DNA from: Pseudomonas sp. | Lineage (GTDB): Bacteria; Pseudomonadota; Gammaproteobacteria; Pseudomonadales; Pseudomonadaceae | Direction: 5' to 3' | Assembly (NCBI GenBank): GCA_030699825.1 | Contig: JAUYKV010000034.1 | Coordinates: forward strand, 62,001 to 126,000 | DNA: 64,000 nt | Part shown: piece after piece, positions 62,585 through 64,000 of the stretch | How positions within the stretch are numbered: the first letter of the stretch is position 1 | How the letters are laid out: the number at the start of each line of letters is the position of its first letter | The notes under the pieces: model-generated | Told to the model about the DNA's origin: nothing | The model's database searches: none | Seen by the model: the letters and a program-made list of their open reading frames with translations, nothing else | Program-made: the position numbers and the translations under genes

Positions 62585-63546
62585 AGGCGCAGCGCGGTGT
62601 GGCGCTGATCACCGTGATGCTGGTGGTGGCCGTGGTGACGGTGGTCTGCGCCGGGATAATCGCCCGCCAGCAGCTGTCGATTCGCAGCAGCGCCAACCAG
62701 TTGCATGTGCGCCAGGCCTGGCATTACGCACTGGGTGGCGAAACCCTGGGCAAGGCGCTGCTGCGGCGTGATCTGCAGCAAGGCGACCCGCGGGCGCCTG
62801 TGGATCATCTGGGTGAAGCCTGGGCGCAGCCGTTGACGCCGTTCGCCCTGGACGAGGGCGGTGAGTTGCGGGTGCATATCATCGACCCGACGGGGCGTTT
62901 CAACCTCAATAGTCTGCTGCGCGAGGGTGCACCCAACGACGCGGCAGTGGCGCAGTTTCGCCGCCTGCTCGCCGGTCTGCAGATCGAGGCGCCCTATGCC
63001 GAGCGTCTGCTCGACTGGCTGGACGCCGATCAGGAACCGAGCGGCGGCTATGGCGCCGAGGATAATCAGTACCTGCTGGCAGCGCCGGCCTACCGCGCGG
63101 CCAATCGTGCGCTGGTCGATGTGTCCGAGTTGCGCCTGCTGCTGGAGATGAATGAAGTCGATTACCGGCGCCTGTTGCCCTGGGTCAGCGCCTTGCCGGC
63201 GGATGCGCGCCTCAACGTCAACACCGCCAGCGCCCGGGTGCTGGCGAGTCTGGTCGGAGGCTTGCCGCTGAGCACGGCCGAGGGGCTGGTGGCCGCGCGT
63301 GCGAGCCAGGGCTATGCCGATCTGCCGAGTTTTCTCGCGCAGTTGCCCGGGTTGCCGGTGCAGAGCGAGGGGCTGGCGGTGGGCAGTCAGTATTTTCAGG
63401 TGATCAGCGAGGTCAGCGTAGCTGATCGCCGTCAGGTTTTACGCAGCACCCTGCAGCGTGCCAGCGATGGCCGGTTGTATGTGCTGGCCCGTGATCTGGG
63501 GCAGAGCGGTGTTCCGCCTGCATCCGTCGAGGAAGTCGAGCAATGA
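62581..63546 (+). CDS. gspK: Type II secretion minor pseudopilin GspK (XcpX)
   Basis: 321 residues. Leader MKAQRG then VALITVMLVVAVVTVVCAG: Val at position 1 and no Glu5, the known exception for GspK, which caps the pseudopilus. The large inserted domain has GRFNLNSLL, LLDWLDADQEPSGGYGAED and VNTASARVLASLVGGLP. Overlaps gspL by 4 bases. Confidence 0.94.
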   Translation: MKAQRGVALITVMLVVAVVTVVCAGIIARQQLSIRSSANQLHVRQAWHYALGGETLGKALLRRDLQQGDPRAPVDHLGEAWAQPLTPFALDEGGELRVHIIDPTGRFNLNSLLREGAPNDAAVAQFRRLLAGLQIEAPYAERLLDWLDADQEPSGGYGAEDNQYLLAAPAYRAANRALVDVSELRLLLEMNEVDYRRLLPWVSALPADARLNVNTASARVLASLVGGLPLSTAEGLVAARASQGYADLPSFLAQLPGLPVQSEGLAVGSQYFQVISEVSVADRRQVLRSTLQRASDGRLYVLARDLGQSGVPPASVEEVEQ

Positions 63547-64000
63547 ATCAGTTGTATGTGTTTCTGCCACCTGCGGCCTGTGCTGGCGTCCGGGCGGAGT
63601 TGTCGGTGCAGCGGGTGCGCGGGGACGACAGTCAGTGTCTGCCATTCGCCGAGGCGGTGGCCGGGGCGGGCGCTGCCTGGACCCTGGTCCTGCCGGTCGA
63701 GGCAGTGACGGCCTGCGCCGTGCACCTGCCGACGCAGAAGGCGCGCTGGTTGCGCCAGGCCCTGCCGTTCGCGGTGGAAGAGTTGCTCGCCGAGGACATC
63801 GAGCAGTTGCACCTGGCCTTGGGCGAGCGGCTCGAGGACGGCCGTCATCGGGTGTTCGCCGTACGCCGCAGTTGGCTGGCCAACTGGCTGGCACTGTGCG
63901 CGACGCCGCCCGGCATGATTGCTGTGGATGCCGACCTGCTGCCGCGTCGGGGCACCCAGCTGCTGTATCTGGATTCACGCTGGTTGCTCGGCGGGGAAGG
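63543..64000 (+). CDS. gspL: Type II secretion protein GspL (XcpY), 5' part
   Basis: The first 152 residues are in the window; the gene continues past the end. The cytoplasmic actin-like domain starts MNQLYVFLPP and has WTLVLPVEAVTACAVHLPTQ, ALPFAVEELLAEDIEQLHLAL, as in XcpY (the binding partner of GspE at the inner membrane). The membrane helix and periplasmic part are not visible. Confidence 0.9.
   Translation, partial: MNQLYVFLPPAACAGVRAELSVQRVRGDDSQCLPFAEAVAGAGAAWTLVLPVEAVTACAVHLPTQKARWLRQALPFAVEELLAEDIEQLHLALGERLEDGRHRVFAVRRSWLANWLALCATPPGMIAVDADLLPRRGTQLLYLDSRWLLGGE

Overview
The window is a GC-rich chromosomal segment of a Pseudomonas (Gammaproteobacteria), probably outside the P. aeruginosa species and possibly near the P. 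mendocina/oleovorans/alcaligenes lineage; the species call is an inference. Evidence: Pseudomonas-type proteins throughout (Xcp-like type II secretion, AlgO/Prc-like protease, NAGGN osmolyte genes, AhpC/AhpF, Rmf, RlmKL), Pseudomonas-style REP hairpins, and gene neighbourhoods that, from memory, match P. aeruginosa blocks (ccm; tyrB-uvrB; rdgC-fklB...prc; pyrD-rmf-rlmL; marR-asnO-ngg-M42 peptidase-hybrid kinase-UPF0270; pap-thiolase; xcpPQ/xcpR-Z). No prophage, IS transposase, CRISPR array, rRNA or plasmid gene was seen, so this is core-type chromosome whose accessory content is mainly small intergenic repeats.

Layout. 0.1-2.0 kb: fliK and a small FlhB-tail protein (minus). 2.1-9.4 kb: ccmABCDEFG-H-I, the system I cytochrome c maturation operon, mostly joined by 4-base stop/start overlaps, plus a small lipoprotein. 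9.5-13.6 kb (minus): pirin, mlaA coupled to an alpha/beta hydrolase, a GNAT acetyltransferase and a DUF2061 membrane protein. 13.8-20.6 kb: a ComEA-like HhH protein, a ZapE paralogue, tRNA-Asn with a decayed partial copy, tyrB, uvrB, rdgC. 20.9-25.1 kb: tRNA-Val and tRNA-Asp behind a strong promoter, an FKBP lipoprotein, a YkvA-type protein, a periplasmic binding protein, and a three-gene XRE/unknown/Sel1 operon. 25.5-30.6 kb: an EAL-CBS-GGDEF protein, prc and a quinone oxidoreductase. 30.7-36.1 kb: ahpC, ahpF, two small-family proteins, pyrD, rmf. 36.5-39.4 kb: rlmKL and a UPF0270 protein. 39.5-48.0 kb: hybrid histidine kinase, the NAGGN osmoprotectant genes (M42 peptidase, ngg, asnO) and a divergent marR. 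48.4-51.3 kb: a CsoR/FrmR-type repressor coupled to a DUF3365 haem protein, then mnmC. 51.9-54.7 kb: pap and a thiolase. 54.8-64.0 kb: the type II secretion locus, gspCD (minus) divergent from gspEFGHIJKL (plus, gspL cut by the window end).

How parts fit together. Two envelope assembly systems dominate: cytochrome c maturation (haem export, chaperoning, apocytochrome thiol reduction and ligation) and type II secretion (outer-membrane secretin, inner-membrane platform, ATPase, pseudopilins). Stress functions recur: osmolyte synthesis, peroxide reduction, polyphosphate use, ribosome hibernation, UvrB repair and envelope proteolysis.

The least expected signals are in the non-coding DNA. A MITE-like family with GAGCyTGTGAAAAA ends sits directly against several TGA stop codons. 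A related 146-bp repeat has taken over the translation start of gspG. There is a threefold tandem REP array, a 21-bp perfect palindrome before the FKBP gene, a DnaA-box-like hairpin, and a palindromic CsoR-type operator in front of the DUF3365/CsoR pair. The best functional leads are that self-regulated haem-protein operon and the hydrolase translationally coupled to mlaA.
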